A DNA stretch of 64,000 nucleotides from contig CM041465.1 in NCBI GenBank assembly GCA_023213395.1, positions 131,509,741 through 131,573,740 of the forward strand, given 5' to 3'. Made by a program: the position numbers and the translations under genes. The stretch comes from Cycas panzhihuaensis. Taxonomy: Eukaryota > Cycadophyta. The notes beneath the pieces were generated by a model. It was not told where the DNA came from. It was given only the letters and a program-made list of their open reading frames with translations, and did no database searches. This document shows, piece by piece, positions 10,201-22,400 of this stretch (positions within the stretch are counted from its first letter, which is position 1; every line of letters starts with the position of its first letter).

Positions 10201-10880
10201 TTTGTGTGGACTTTTCTTCCTGAATGGTCACTTTCCTTTGTGCCTTAATGACTAAGGCTTAATTCAAAATAGGACTACCAAGTATCCCATGATGTTTAAG
10301 CTTATCATCCTTAGCTAGAGTAAGATTTCTAATATTCTTAAATGATTAATCCTTTATTGCTTCATCTCTCTCATAGATGTTTTGGAAGTTTTAAATGAGA
10401 CTGGTAGCTTTGACATGATCACTATAAATAACAACACATTATCAATTGAGTTTAATTTTAACTCTTCTAGCTTATTCTTCAAATCAGTGACTTTGTTTAG
10501 GTAAGCACTTATATTCATTTCATCTTCCATTTTAGAGTTGAGAAGCTCCAATATCAAAGTAAGATATCTATTAGTCTTTTTCTTCTCAAATGTCTCATAC
10601 AGCTTAGCCCAAATTTTATCCAGTTGCTCAAGGTTATGAACCATTGCTATCTAGTCTGAAGCCAATGATAATTTTAATAATCTAATTACCATGAATTGCT
10701 TCTCTTGAAGATGAATACGTTATTTAGGGTCCAGTAGAATTGCATCTACTTTCTCCTTTATAATTGTCTATAGTTAGTTTACCATAAGTACTAACATCAT
10801 ATTGGCCTTTTACTTACTGAAGTTATTACCGTTAAAGATGGCTTTAGGCATTAAGTTTTCTATTCTTAAGAAACAATCAT
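10201..10880 (-). pseudogene. copia C gag (UBN2 domain)
   Basis: The best open part, 10354-10644, has the UBN2-like pattern I-W-A-K-L-Y-E-T-F-E, then NSKMEDEMNISAYLNKVTDL and KLPVSFKT, typical of copia Gag (...LxxxKM-x5-V-x2-Y-L-x3-x2-L...LP-x-S/Y). Copia Gag builds the virus-like particle. The N-terminal half near 10650-10880 is less clear and contains stops. Confidence 0.8.
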
Positions 10881-10884
10881 TAAA

Positions 10885-12372
10885 ATAAAGTTAATATCAC
10901 CAAATTACTCAATGTATAGTCACTTGAACACCATCAATTTCATTGTGTTTTTCTTATTTACAAGAATATGTGCCAGGGCATAATATTTAATGTTATGCAA
11001 GCTAAAAAATTACTCACCAACAATTAACCTGATAACACAAAGACTAAAAAAAGTTCTTCAACACTTAAAAAATTTTAAAAGACACTTAGAATCCACTAAA
11101 AAATGCTTTAAATTTTAGAATTTCTAATGCAATAGTGATTCTAAGGATATATAAGTCAGATTTGATGTTGAATTTAGTATAATTGATCTTCAAAATTCAA
11201 GGAAAATCTCTAAAATTTGGAGTATTTCACCCAAAAAAGACATTTTTAATAGTTTATAAAGGTTATAATATCAATTTATATTGGAATATTCCAAAAGGAT
11301 ATGTTCCTTCTTTAGTGTTTATCTAAATCTCTCGTATGCCTTTTTAAATCACCATGTGCTTTAAAAAGTCAATTAAGATAATATTAGAGGTGGATTAAGG
11401 CTGGAAAATCTCAAGAAATATAATATGCACCTCCAAAAGTTAATTTGACTCTATATAATGTGAAATTTGAAATGTAACTATCATGAAGGGACACACAACT
11501 TGTATAAGAGAAACCAAATTCTCCATGGCTTAAACACACCTATAACAGCTTTTAAAAATAACTAACACCAATTCTAGTCATACACAAGTGAGTTTTGGGC
11601 TTCTACTACTAATACCTACTCTAAACAAAGACAAAATAAAGGTAGAATACCCTACAAAATTGCCCAATTTTAGTAATGACTAATATACATAAAAAAATTT
11701 CCTCTTATAGCCTTTAATACTACCAAATAGTCTTTTTATGGATAAAAGCCACTTAGAATAGATATAATCTTGTCTACATATAAAGAATTCAATTTTTTTG
11801 TTGTGAAATATTAATTTTTTAATGCCCAACTTACTTGAATGATGCCCAACGCTAGTAGATCACCTTCAAATCATACCCAACTGCCTTTAGGTAGTGCCCA
11901 ACTCACCTAACTAGCTCTAGATGGCTCTAAATTAAGCTTAACTTAGTCTAATAAGCATCCAAATTTAATTTTTAACCTTGAATAGTGTATAAACCTTTAT
12001 TAATAAGTGAGTTTCACCTCCTCAATAACCATTAATTATTGTTCCTACTCCTACAAGTTCATGAAGAGGATAAATCCTCAAAAAACTTGGGTTCTATTAA
12101 CTTTACCTAGAAACCAACAATCTTATCACTCCATCCAATCCTAGCTTCAATTATGTAGGACCTTATAAATTGAATACCATATAAGAGTTATAGTAGCTCC
12201 AAAATACCTAGGTGGAATTAGTCCTGATATAACCCACTAACATGCCTAAGATCAACCCCAGGTTAGTATAACCATGGAGTTTAGAGGACAGGTTGGATAC
12301 ACCCAATAAGGATTATGATACTCCAACACCTGTTCCTAAACTAAACTTGAGGTGACTTGAACCATGGCACCT
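10885..12372 (-). other. 5' leader of copia C
   Basis: About 1.5 kb of AT-rich noncoding sequence between the Gag start and the PBS at 12373. No domain is recognised on either strand. Confidence 0.5.
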
Positions 12373-12384
12373 GCTCTAATACCA
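12373..12384 (-). promoter_or_regulatory. primer-binding site of copia C
   Basis: The plus strand GCTCTAATACCA is the reverse complement of TGGTATTAGAGC, one base from the initiator-Met PBS. It directly abuts the LTR at 12385. Confidence 0.88.
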
Positions 12385-12720
12385 TGTTAAGAAATAAGAA
12401 TGAATATATACATGTTTTATATACTATAGAATCTTTACCATGTATAACAAATAAACAATATAAATAGTGAATAATTGCATAATACATAGGATGTATGTAG
12501 AAAAATCTTTTGGTAAAAAACCCACTATAAAAGATCTCTTGATCATATTGATTATGGATTAGATGAATATATAATGGACTCTAGGATATTTATAATCCCG
12601 TAAGTGGTCTCTAACCTTAAAGATTGTAACTTTCTAAATAATTCACATCTTTTAGTTAATCACTAATTGAACCACACATTGACATTAATAAGTGGCTTAA
12701 CATTAATTGCTATGCTAATA
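12385..12720 (-). repeat. 5' LTR of copia C (right copy)
   Basis: 336 bp, TGTTAAGAAAT to GCTAATA (CA decayed to TA). It pairs with 3460-3794 and is followed by target duplication AAACT at 12721-12725. Confidence 0.9.
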
Positions 12721-12725
12721 AAACT

Positions 12726-13545
12726 CAAGATCTCACATGAAAAAAACTTAAAGATGTCATCCATAGATAATTGAGATTAAATACTAAGACATCGAATGTA
12801 TAAGTTTATAACATAGAAGACACCAATAAGGGTAGAAATAAATGTAGAGCAAGTAATAACATGAGATAATGAGATGTAATCCCTATGAAAGGAGCATATC
12901 ATAGCTTAAATATGAACACAAAGATGCCATAAAAGATGAGCTAAGAGATTGAATACAATGGAAGTTGAATCAATCATTTGATAGAGGTAGTTACAAGCAT
13001 TAAGTCAAATCACTTAACAAAGGAGATAAGAGGGCAGAGGAAATAGATAAAAATCATTCTAAATAATGACATCATTTGGAAACTTTAGTTTAAATTATAT
13101 TTACCATTTTGTAATTTTAGGATGTATTAAGTTATTTTAATTTTCATTTAAATTTCATTGTTAAGCCCCCTTTATCATGAGTCCTTAGTCGTGTGGTAAG
13201 ATAAGGAGCAAAGATGTTTTACTAATTATTGAGAAACCTATTATAATTTTTGAAAGCACATTTATAATATAACGTTTTATGATCTTTCATTCTATTGAGG
13301 TTTTATGGTGTAATTTTGGCTCTCTATATATTGACTAAGATATTTTATATTCTTTTAGTGCTTTATGAAGTGGCCAAAAACTCTAAAAACATAGAAAATA
13401 ATAAAATAATAATGTCTGCTATGTCAAGACTATTTAACGCCCACTTCTTGTATGTGGATCTTTAGTTTTTATATAATTATCTTTATTTTCCACATAGACA
13501 TGGGTGCAAGTCTATGTAATACCCACATAAACAAATTGTTATAGG
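12726..13545 (+). other. copia D internal region downstream of the C insertion
   Basis: No clear gag is readable. From 13040 to 13370 it resembles 640-960 near the first copia remnant. It lies upstream of the zinc knuckle of D and should by position contain the end of gag. Confidence 0.4.
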
Positions 13546-14040
13546 TTACATTCAAGTTATGTTCTTATTATAATAAACTAGGATACATTAGAAAAAAATA
13601 TAGGAAGTTATAGGCTAATTAGTAGTAGAAATTTGATCAATAGAAGATAGAAGATCAAAGAGCATGGTAGTTTCATAAATATATTTGAAATTAAGTAATA
13701 TTAGGTACATGAACACAAGAACTTTTAGGAATATGATTGCTAGATTTAGATGGTTTAGGTGCATGTGGTAAGTAATTGGGTATATAATTACCTAGGGAGA
13801 TAATAAGGTTTCTGATACAAAAGGCATAGGGGAGGTCCCATTCATTGCACTTGATGAGAAAGATAACTTCATCAAGGATGTGATATTTATGCCAAGATTG
13901 AGGGGAAAAAAAAGTTAATTAAATTGAAGATAATAACATGAGTGTTCCCTTCAAGGATGAGAAGGCTACTATTATTAAACATGAAGGGAGAATCATTATG
14001 GAAGGTATCAAGGATAGTGGTCTTTACAGGTTGTTAAGTA
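13546..14040 (+). pseudogene. copia D nucleocapsid zinc knuckle and protease remnant
   Basis: At about 13555-13612 one frame reads C-S-Y-Y-N-K-L-G-Y-I-R-K-K-Y. This is a CCHC zinc knuckle in which only the first Cys survives (expected C-x2-C-x4-H-x4-C). The knuckle binds element RNA. Around 13800-13910 a block with G-I-G, F-I-A-L-D-E-K-D-N-F-I and V-I-F-M-P-R matches the part of copia protease after its active site. The active-site triad itself is not identifiable. Confidence 0.6.
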
Positions 14041-14720
14041 AATTTATAAACTAAAGAGTATTGATTGCTAATATATCTAGTAAAATATAGTTGTGGCATT
14101 AGAGAATAGGGCATTTATACTTCTCTAGTCTACATTTGATATATAGATTAAATATGATACATGATTATTTAAAATTTAAAGCAGGAAAAGGCTTTTATAA
14201 ACCTTGCATCTTTAGGAAGTAGTATAAGGAGAAATTTCCAAAAGGCAAAGCTTGGAGAATGATTAAAAAGATAAGCCTACTCCACTTAGACATCTGTGGT
14301 CTAATGCTAATGATTTCACTTTAAGGTATAAGATATTTCTTAACCTTCATTGACAAAATTTTCAAGAAAGTTTGGATGTATCTCATAAAGGAAAAATCTA
14401 AAACATTTGATATTCTCATAGAATTCAAGGCAAAAGTGACGAATGAAAGTAGTCAAAATGTGGAGATACTCAGATTAGATAATAGGGGATAATTCATCTC
14501 TAATGACTTTATCTAATTTTGTAAGTACCATAGAATAAAAAATTAAAAAGCCAAGTCAACAATAAAATTAAATAATCACTTAATTTTTTTTTTGGTTGAA
14601 GTTATTTATATAATAATATATCTGACTAACAATAGTTCTATGAAGGTGGTTTAGAATATGGTACTAGAAGAAGCATGGTGAGGAAGAAAACCTACAGTGA
14701 GGCACCTTAGAATCTTTGGG
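14041..14720 (+). pseudogene. copia D GAG-pre-integrase and integrase
   Basis: L-W-H-x-R-I-G-H-L-Y-F-S-S-L (about 14088-14130) is the GAG-pre-integrase motif with its zinc-binding His. Then come LLHLDICG (first catalytic Asp kept), TFIDKIFKKVWMYLIKEKS, and R-L-D-N-R-G-x-F (second Asp kept). The third catalytic acidic residue is not readable because of a frame change near 14560. The tail has R-K-P-T-V-R-H-L-R-I-F-G, a copia signature. Confidence 0.8.
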
Positions 14721-16580
14721 AAAACTATATATATTTATATTCTAATAGAGAAATACCAAAATTTTGATGATAAAAGTTCTAAGTATATCCTCATTTGGAT
14801 ATAGTAAAAAAAAGCAAAGTAAACTAGGTATATAAGTTAATAACTATAAAGGTACATATAACTCAAGATACCATCTTCAAAGAAGATAACAAGTAAGTTA
14901 CAAACCAAGAATAATGCCTCAATACTTTCAAAATATTATAAGGTAAAAGGAAACAAATCCAAGAATATCCTAAATCTAGTTCTTTTAGGTAGCACTTTGT
15001 TAAGCCTAAGATTAAACAAAAGCAAGAAGATAAAGAGGAAGTTAAGGCAGATGAGTATAAAGATGATCAAGAGTCATAGCCTGAAATACAATCTAAGGTC
15101 ACTGCACCTACCAAGACACCCAAAATAGTATTTTAAAACTATTATAGAAGCTTAATTATCCAATATTTAAGGGAAACAAAGATTAAGGATGAAACTTGAT
15201 ATAGTTATTCTTGCTTTAGTAGCAAATATATTGAATGTCAAAGAGCCTTTGAGTTTTGAGAAGGCTTTCCAGTAGTAAAAATATAAAATAAGAATGCATG
15301 TTAAAATCTATACTATTTAATAGAACAAAACATAGGACTAGTTGATTTCTAATAAGCAAACAAGTAATTGGTTGTAAATAGCTCTAAAAGACCAAATTTA
15401 GATCAAATATATTACTTGATAGATATAAAGCTAAATTGGTAGTGAAATGATTCAAGTAGATAAAAGGCATTAATTATGAAGAGACATTCACTCTAGTAGC
15501 TAAGATGTTAATGATTAGATTGATATTAGTATTAGTTAGTTTAATAATAATCATACCATCTTGGTGTCAAGAGTGCCCTTCTGAATAAAGATCTTAAGGA
15601 GGATATTTATATAGAGAAACCACCTAGATATATTATAAAGGGTAAAGAACATGTGATATGCCATTTAAAGAGTGCTTTGTATAGACTAAAGATCTCGGTA
15701 CTCTAGGATCAGTTAATATTTTTTGAATAACAAATTTGAGAGGTCACTAATTGATTCAAACCTATATAATAAAGTTAAAGGTGATTTAGTCATCTTTGTA
15801 GTTTTATATGTGTATGATCTTATGATCATAGGTAATAATACCTTAAAGACTACAGACCTAAAACATGATCTTAAGAAAAAATTTGAGATGATAGATATTT
15901 GGTTACTCTATTACTTTTTGGGAGTGGAAGGTTAGTAGAAGCTAAAAATTTTCTTCATTTCATAAGCTAAGTATATATGGAAAATCTTGAAGAAATTTAT
16001 AATAAAGCCCCAACTCCAATGGAGATAAGTTCAAAGTTGATAGTTATGGATGAGGGAGATTAGATAGATGGCATAATATATAAGCACTTAATCAGTAACT
16101 TGATTTATTTGACTATAACTAAGTCTGATATATTCTTTATAGTTGGTATGGTATCAATGTTTATGGCAAAGTCAAAGTAAAGCTATTAAAAATCTATAAA
16201 GTAGATATTTAGATATTTATATGGACATTGTATTATACATTAGAGTTTATCTAGAATAAAAAAATTTAGCTAGAGGAATATTTAGCTTCCAATTGGATAT
16301 AATGTGTTGATAGAAAAGGTCCACTTTAGAGTATTTGTTTAGTTTGCGTTCTTTTATTAATACTTAGAGTAGCAAAAAGTAATTAAATATTACGTTATTG
16401 TCTAATTAGGTAGAATACAAAGCTATAAATTGAGTAGCTTATCAGGCCATATGATTGAGATAGATCCTTAGTGATTTGGGATTTTATAAGGATTAGGTGA
16501 CTACTTTATATAATGACAATAAAATTACTTTGAATATTTCTAAGAATTTAAAGTTTCATTTATTATGAATGACAAAATGT
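14721..16580 (+). pseudogene. copia D reverse transcriptase and RNase H
   Basis: After the linker (14830-15200) RT begins near 15420 with the copia pattern G-I-N-Y-E-E-T-F-T-L-V-A-K. The palm is clearest at 15723-15935: VVLYVYDLMIIGNN, where the catalytic Y-V-D-D is changed to Y-V-Y-D, then F-E-M-I-D-I-W-L-L-Y-Y-F-L-G-V-E. RNase H traces follow at 16400-16540 (V-E-Y-K-A-I-N, then a D-N-K block). Several frame changes and stops lie between these blocks. The sequence is cut near 16600 by the LTR of copia H. Confidence 0.8.
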
Positions 16581-16599
16581 TTAATACATATGCATTAAT

Positions 16600-16938
16600 C
16601 TATAAATATTAAGCAAACTAACTAAAATAATCAAAGAAGCATAAAAAATGAACATAACAAAGTGACTGACAATGTTATAGGTGAATTCGTCATACCATAA
16701 GGCTCTCTTTTAAGCAGAGCTTCCACATTAACATCAAAACAATATATTATATAATGGTACATGGCATAATATATAGGCCATCTGCCATTATCACATGATA
16801 TGGATGACTTAACGACATAAAAGTCACACCTCACCTTGATATCGAATATGATTAAATTATATCAAGGGTCCTTAATACAATATATACATTGAATTACAAA
16901 GATACAAGGAATAAAGGTACTATTAGATAGTTTTAATA
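16600..16938 (-). repeat. 3' LTR of copia H (left end approximate)
   Basis: Defined from the right by a purine tract on the minus strand (GGGAGGG) next to TATTAAAACTATC. The left end is somewhere between 16566 and 16649, where copia D coding sequence stops. No second LTR is in the window to fix the boundary. A small open frame inside it (16631-16834) is not a gene. Confidence 0.5.
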
Positions 16939-16952
16939 CCCTCCCTTAATAG
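16939..16952 (-). other. polypurine tract of copia H
   Basis: The minus strand reads ATTAAGGGAGGG immediately upstream of the 3' LTR. Confidence 0.7.
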
Positions 16953-16954
16953 CA

Positions 16955-18435
16955 ACTTCATTTTTTAGGATGTCAAGGTTATGTCTAAACCATTCAAACT
17001 TCAGTTTACTAAGTTCTTTAGTAACGATGTCAGTAACCTAGTCTTCAATAAGATATAGATGAGATTAACTTCTCTGTTCTAGACATGTTCATGAATAAAG
17101 TGGTAATAGGCCTTAATGTGCTTGGTTCTAGCATGGAATACAAGATTTTTTGTCATCTTCAACACACTTTAATTATCATAATATAGGATGGTAGGTACAC
17201 GCTATTAAAGTCCAAGTTCAACGAGAATCCTTCTAAGTTAAATAAACTTAGTTGTAGCATGGATAACTACATTATATTCTACTTTGGTGGAGGAAAAGAC
17301 AATATTAGGTTTCTTCTTATAGCTCCATAATATTATAACTGAGTTCATATCAAAATAATAGCCTAAAGTTGAATGGCGAGTATCCTGGCAACCAACCTAA
17401 TAAGCATTTGTATGTCCTTTTAGAATAGGTAAGTCAATCTTATTATACTCAAGGCCAAACTGATGTATGCTACGGATGTATTTGAGGATCCCAGTGGCTA
17501 CTTTCTAATGAGACACTTTTGGTTGTGATATATACCTATAGTAAATCCCTATTGCATATGGAATATCTGATTGAGTGTGGGTGAGATAAATAAGGCTTCC
17601 AATTAACTGCTAGTACAAAGTGGGATTGAAAGGTTTTCTTTGTTCATCTAGGTTTAGCTTGGTTCTTGTCTCTATGGGAATTAGTACTAGCTTATATTTT
17701 TTTATCCTAAATCTCTCTAAGAGATCATTGGCATACTTATTTTGAGTCAGGATGATATGTCCTAGTTCTTTCTAGACTCCAATTCCAAGGAAGTAGTAGA
17801 GTAGCCTAAGGTTAATCATATCAAAGTTACTCTTTAATTCTTATTAAAGCTAAGAAATTATATTTTTATCATTGTTAGTAATATCAAGGTCATCCACATA
17901 GAGTATAATGATTATGATTAAATTATCTAACCCAAATATAGAGATTTGGGTTAGCGGTGAATGATTGAATCCATGCTGCATAAGAAAGGTATCTATCTTT
18001 GCATACTAGGTGTATGGTACTTGTTTGAGTCTATAAAGTGCCTTCTTGAGTTTGTAAACTAAGAGTTCTTTCCCTGGAATAATATAGCCTATGGGTTATT
18101 TCAAGAAACCCTCTTTTTTAAGCTCTCTATTAAGGAAAGCACTCTCCACATCCATTTGGTAAATAGGACATCCAAATTTGGCTGTTAGGGATATAACCAA
18201 ATGAAATGTAGTTATATTGGCTACTGGTATAAAGATCTCATCATAGTCAATTCCTTCTTGCTGTTTGATACCTCTTGTTATAAGGTGAGCTTTATGATAC
18301 TCTACGGTGCCATCTTCATGGAACTTTATCTTATACAACTATCTATAGCCTATTTCTTTCTTCCCAAGTGGAAATTTCATCAACTCCCAAGTGTCATTTT
18401 CTAATATGGAATTCATCTCTTCATCCATAGCTACT
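16955..18435 (-). pseudogene. copia H reverse transcriptase and RNase H (3' part)
   Basis: RT begins at the right. Positions 18362-18430 encode A-M-D-E-E-M-N-S-I-L-E-N-D-T-W-E-L, and 18096-18338 encode YKIKFHEDGTVEYHKAHLIT, then G-I-D-Y-D-E-I-F and YQMDVESAFLN, textbook copia fingers and palm. The catalytic Y-V-D-D-L is intact at 17889-17900. RNase H traces follow at 17000-17400, with a readable S-T-K-V-E-Y motif near 17265-17290. Several stops are present. The N-terminal continuation is at 38449, on the far side of the nested insertions. Confidence 0.85.
18431..18435. repeat. candidate target duplication ctact of element A (left)
   Basis: CTACT here and at 38449-38453 flank the nested block A+B+F. 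Joining the two flanks at one copy reconnects the copia H reading frame. Confidence 0.6.
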
Positions 18436-18438
18436 ATT

Positions 18439-18769
18439 TGAAGCTTTGTACAATGAAGACAAAGTGGAGCAGATATCAAAATAATCAAGTCATTATATTA
18501 CATGAGCATAAACAAAGTGTTATATTCAATCCATTATTAAGAGCATATACAACTTTCCAAAAGAAGGTGATGTCAAAAGACACCAAGGTTTGTCATGCTA
18601 GTAAATATATAATTTGAGGGAGGAGGGAAACCTCCTCAATCTCCAAAATTTAAAATATAATAAAATAATTCTTAACTAAAATAACTTTAACCCTACCTTA
18701 CTTACCTTCACATGTGTGCATTCACATATGTAAATGGTGGGAGTAGGGTGATGAATATTAACCCTAATA
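18439..18769 (-). repeat. 3' LTR of element A (left copy)
   Basis: Starts TGAAGCTTTGTAC and ends AACCCTAATA. It aligns with 23127-23422 along nearly its whole length, including CAACTTTCCAAAAGAAGGTG and AACTAAAATAACTTTAACC. It contains the GAGGAGG-GAAA-CCTCCTC inverted repeat at 18620-18637. Confidence 0.85.
18620..18637 (-). repeat. conserved LTR inverted repeat (hairpin)
   Basis: GAGGAGG-GAAA-CCTCCTC on the plus strand gives a perfect 7-bp stem with a 4-base loop (UUUC in the element's RNA). The right LTR of A has the same stem with one mismatch near 23304-23325. The LTRs of A2 carry AGGAGGGAACCCTCCT at the same relative place. Confidence 0.6.
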
Positions 18770-18782
18770 TTCTCCCCCTTAA
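18770..18782 (-). other. polypurine tract of element A
   Basis: The minus strand reads TTAAGGGGGAGAA directly before the 3' LTR. Confidence 0.8.
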
Positions 18783-18935
18783 TAGTCATCATGAACATCT
18801 TTATTTTTCCTTGAACTTATGGTACTTGAACTTGAAAAAAACTTTGAATACTTATCTATTAACTTTATTATCATCAACTCACCTCATCTTTTTGGTAATA
18901 TGGGTCTCTTTAATATTGAGTGGTTTAAATGATAT

Positions 18936-19480
18936 CTAAGTATGTATAGCTTGATTTGGATAAGGATAAATAGTTGCATCTTTGACTTTATTATCTAAAA
19001 TCTTTATTTTGTAAGTAATGATTATGTCCAAGTATTTGTCAGAAGATTTCTTCCCTTCAATTGAAGGATCATCTTTACGTGCAACAAGGTGATCGTTCAT
19101 TTGACCTGAGTCTTCTTCCTTAGTTTTTAAATCATAAACAACCACCTCTGATATCTGTCCCACATGCTCAACAATATCAAAGTTAAATTCATTCATTTTG
19201 AGGGTTTCTCCCCTATAAATAAAATCTAAGATATCCCATACAGATTTGGATATTGTCAGTTTACAAACTTTAGAGAAAACATTGCCATCTATAGTGCAAA
19301 ATAATATAGTTAAGACTTCATTGTCCTTTTTATGTCTTTTTTAGTATTAAATTCATATCCATCTTATAGATATCTCCAAAGATCATTTGTAATAAAATAA
19401 GTTTGTATTGTTTTATGCCATTGTTGAAAATCATAGGCATCAAATATAGGGAATCATATTTGATTTAGATTCATTGTCAT
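18936..19480 (-). pseudogene. element A Gag-like protein (UBN2/DUF4219 type)
   Basis: The ATG at 19480 is followed by F-P-I-F-D-A-Y-D-F-Q-Q-W and IQTYFITNDLWRYL, then D-G-Y-E-F, the DUF4219/UBN2 pattern of copia Gag (...W-x3-V-x3-L-x3-x-LW-x2-V-x-x-G-Y). A frameshift near 19320 moves the rest to another phase: W-D-I-L-D-F-I-Y-R-G-E, then NEFNFDIVEHVGQISEVVVY to about 18936. That second block is also found in A2 as W-D-T-L-D-S-I-Y-R-G-E. The protein was about 180 residues, with an acidic C-terminal half and no zinc knuckle. A domain that normally opens the copia polyprotein is here the only gene and lies at the 3' end. Confidence 0.72.
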
Positions 19481-22400
19481 TTTATAAGAAACTTTAGTAA
19501 ATAAGTGAAAAGAAATATGATTTTCAAGTAGACAAATCCTTAAATGATTTCAATACTAATGCAAGTAGATAATAAAGTTAATTCCAAAAAGAATGCAAGC
19601 TAATATCAATAAGTTATCAATGATGTGGTTTTACTAATAACTTTCAAAAAAATATAATGCCTTTAAAAAATGAAATATTCCTTTAAAATAAAGTGCACTA
19701 TATGCAACCTTAAGTACAATAATGAATCAATGATGTTTTTAACAAGTAAAATTTGAATGTGTTATATACTTTTTACTAAAACATATGCCTTTAGAAGAAA
19801 TAAAAAAAAACTTAATAAATCAATGAACTTATAATAGATGATCTCAAATACTCTGAAAATAAAATGATTAAACAAACTTTATAATGAAATCTTTTATGTA
19901 CAATAATTAAGATCTTTAAATATGCAAATCTAAAATAAAACTTCTTAATGATGAAGAAATAAAAAATTTTAAGCTTTTGATTTTTCAAATGAATAAACAC
20001 TAACTTATGTAAGAAAAGAACTAAACTATTCAATGCAAGATGAATAATTATTTCTTTTATATGAGGCAAAAATTCTAAAGTATATATATATTTTCTTTAG
20101 AAAGATGAAAAAATATGGAGAAGAAACTTCCAAAAATAGAGAATTATACCCATTTTAGTATAAAGGACCACTTAGCTTATCGCTTGCTTTATATGTATGT
20201 GATCAGTTTTCTACTACAAATTAGCTTAGAAGAAACTATATAAAAGCTAAATAAAAGCTTTAAATATGTATCATGAGTAATCAGTAAGGTAAATAAAACT
20301 TAGTTGTAAGAAAGAACTTCTTAAAAGGTTAAGAGGACAATCCTATTAGGACAAATCTAATGCTTAAGTTAATTAACTTCAAAGTTATACTAAATAATAT
20401 TAGATTAAGATGAGATTATACCAAATTGAAGAGCAATAAAATTTCTATCCAATGGATCTAACCATTTAGAAAATAGGTTCTTATAATTTAGGATTTTAAT
20501 GCTCAAGTGAAATGACCCCTTTTTGGGGTTTAACAAGAGCCAGGGGCTCAAAAGGTTATGAAATACTAATAAAAAACTTATAAAACAATGTGAAATGATC
20601 AAATATAAATTAAAGAGCTACTTAATATGCTACAAGTCAATAAACTTAAGAACCAATGTGTAAAACTATATAATAATAACAAACTAGGAACATTTATATA
20701 CCTCAACTTTGAAAGTCTATAAGAAGACTTTAAAACTTATAAATAAATATGTCAATTCAAAGAGAAATGAGTCAGCTTCCCAATGAAACTAACAGATCTA
20801 AAATCTGATATTAAACAGAAAAGTTGTATTGAAAATAGTGGAAGGTACTTATTATATTAATAACTCAAAAAAGGCTTTAAGAAAAAAAAATTAACTTTAA
20901 CTCATTAAAATTAGGTCAAATCGGCTCCAAAGGTAGCAAATAGCTAGTTTAAACTATAGCCTACAAAATTATGGATGCAACGAAATAGGTTTCATTAGAA
21001 ACTGATACCCCAGTGAAAAGACATTGTAAAAAAGAGTCAGGTACCCTATGTATTAAGAAAAAAAATAAAAAAATAAAAAAGAAAATGTTTATAAACTTAA
21101 GAAAGCCCCTTTAATAAACAAGCTATGGGTCACATGGGCTAATGTGACTAGGTGAAAATCTCTCAAGGGGGCTTAGGCCTTAATACATGGATTTGAAATG
21201 GTATAAAATATGTTTAAATTTTTATGAACCTTATATTAAAACAATGTTTAATTATATTATGAAAAATGACAGCGAGCCTTCGTATGGAACAAAGGCAAAA
21301 CCATGTGAATATACTTAATTAAATTGATTTGAATAGTCTAAGATGGAGACACAAGAGGATCATCACTAATCTAACATATAGCTCGGGCCCAAAAACACAT
21401 CAGAAAAGAGCAAAGCAATATGTGTATTATTTAAAAAAGAACGCTGACGATGATGAATAGAGAGGACATTGATGCTTACAGAGGCAAATAACTTCGAATG
21501 CTCTCAGATGTAAGTTGAGATAGATCCATGGGGGGGGGGGGGGGGGGGAGGCAAGTATGAATAACTAGATTTTATAAAAAGATTTCAAAAAAATTTAGAA
21601 AAATAATGAAAAATTGATAAAAAACCTGAGAAAACAAAGACTAAGTCACTTTGGAGGCTGGATCTCTCTCTACAGACCACAGAATGAGATGATATTTGAT
21701 AGGTAGCAAGGTGTCTTGGGCAACAAGGAGCCAGTAAAGTTTCAAGATGATCCGTTACTTATGCACTGAGAATGATCCTATAGATAGAATGGGAGCCAAA
21801 TGGAGTAATAGTTGATCAAGATAAAATATCTCACTGTACAATCAACAAAATCACAAATAAATTTTTTCCCTAGCTTACTAGTTCAACAAGGATTACAATG
21901 AGTAGTCACTTGCAGGGGTTTCAAGCATTGGATATGCTACACAAGCTTATCGAATTAAGGCTATCAAGTTGCCCAAAAAATAAACTTAAAAAATAAAAAC
22001 ATAAATTGAAAAAATATTTTTTTGATTTGAGGAACGATTAAACACCTTTAGAAACTAACCAAATATAGGTGCAGAGGGTCTATAGAGGTAGATCAATAAA
22101 AAATCTTTAAAAAGATTTTTTTTTTATATAAAAATAAAAAATATATGTCAACAGAAGGATGCACTTGGAGGGAAAACTTCAGCATGTAGATCTCACCAAT
22201 GGAGAAATGAAATCTGACGAAAATGGAGGAGTAGCTTGATATAGTTAATCGAAAGATTGTTGTCAAATTTCATGAGAAATAGATACTTATACACAGATAG
22301 TGAAGCTCTAGATCCTAGGAAGGTCGTATGCCTTTATGGACACCATACATCCTAAGAAATACTTAAAATTAGACTAAACTTGCTTGGTCTATCCTATATC

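Larger units (their letters stand above)
3460..12720 (-). mobile_element. copia element C, complete but interrupted by G1
   Basis: Ty1/copia element on the minus strand with both LTRs (3460-3794 and 12385-12720), a PBS at 12373-12384, a purine tract at 3795-3806 and a perfect 5-bp target duplication. Reading right to left the order is leader, gag, protease, GAG-pre-integrase, integrase, RT, RNase H, which is the Ty1/copia order. The gag-only element G1 (5590-8607) splits it between integrase and RT. Without G1 it is about 6.2 kb. It is inserted in copia D. All coding parts carry stops, so it is inactive. Confidence 0.9.
2042..16640 (+). mobile_element. copia element D (host of element C)
   Basis: Ty1/copia element on the plus strand. 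It has a 5' LTR at 2042-2347, a PBS at 2350, a disrupted 5' part to 3454, then a resumed internal region from 12726 with zinc knuckle, protease, GAG-pre-integrase, integrase, RT and RNase H in copia order. Element C (3460-12720) sits inside it, flanked by a perfect 5-bp duplication. The 3' end is lost where copia H begins near 16600, so no 3' LTR is visible. It is heavily decayed, with stops every few dozen codons. Removing element C leaves about 5.3 kb. Confidence 0.72.

Noticed and set aside
3470-12735. Tandem or direct-repeat array (CRISPR-like) explanation for the paired repeats
   Set aside because: Each repeat occurs just twice, flanks a polyprotein region and has TG...CA ends with a PBS and PPT, so they are LTR pairs.
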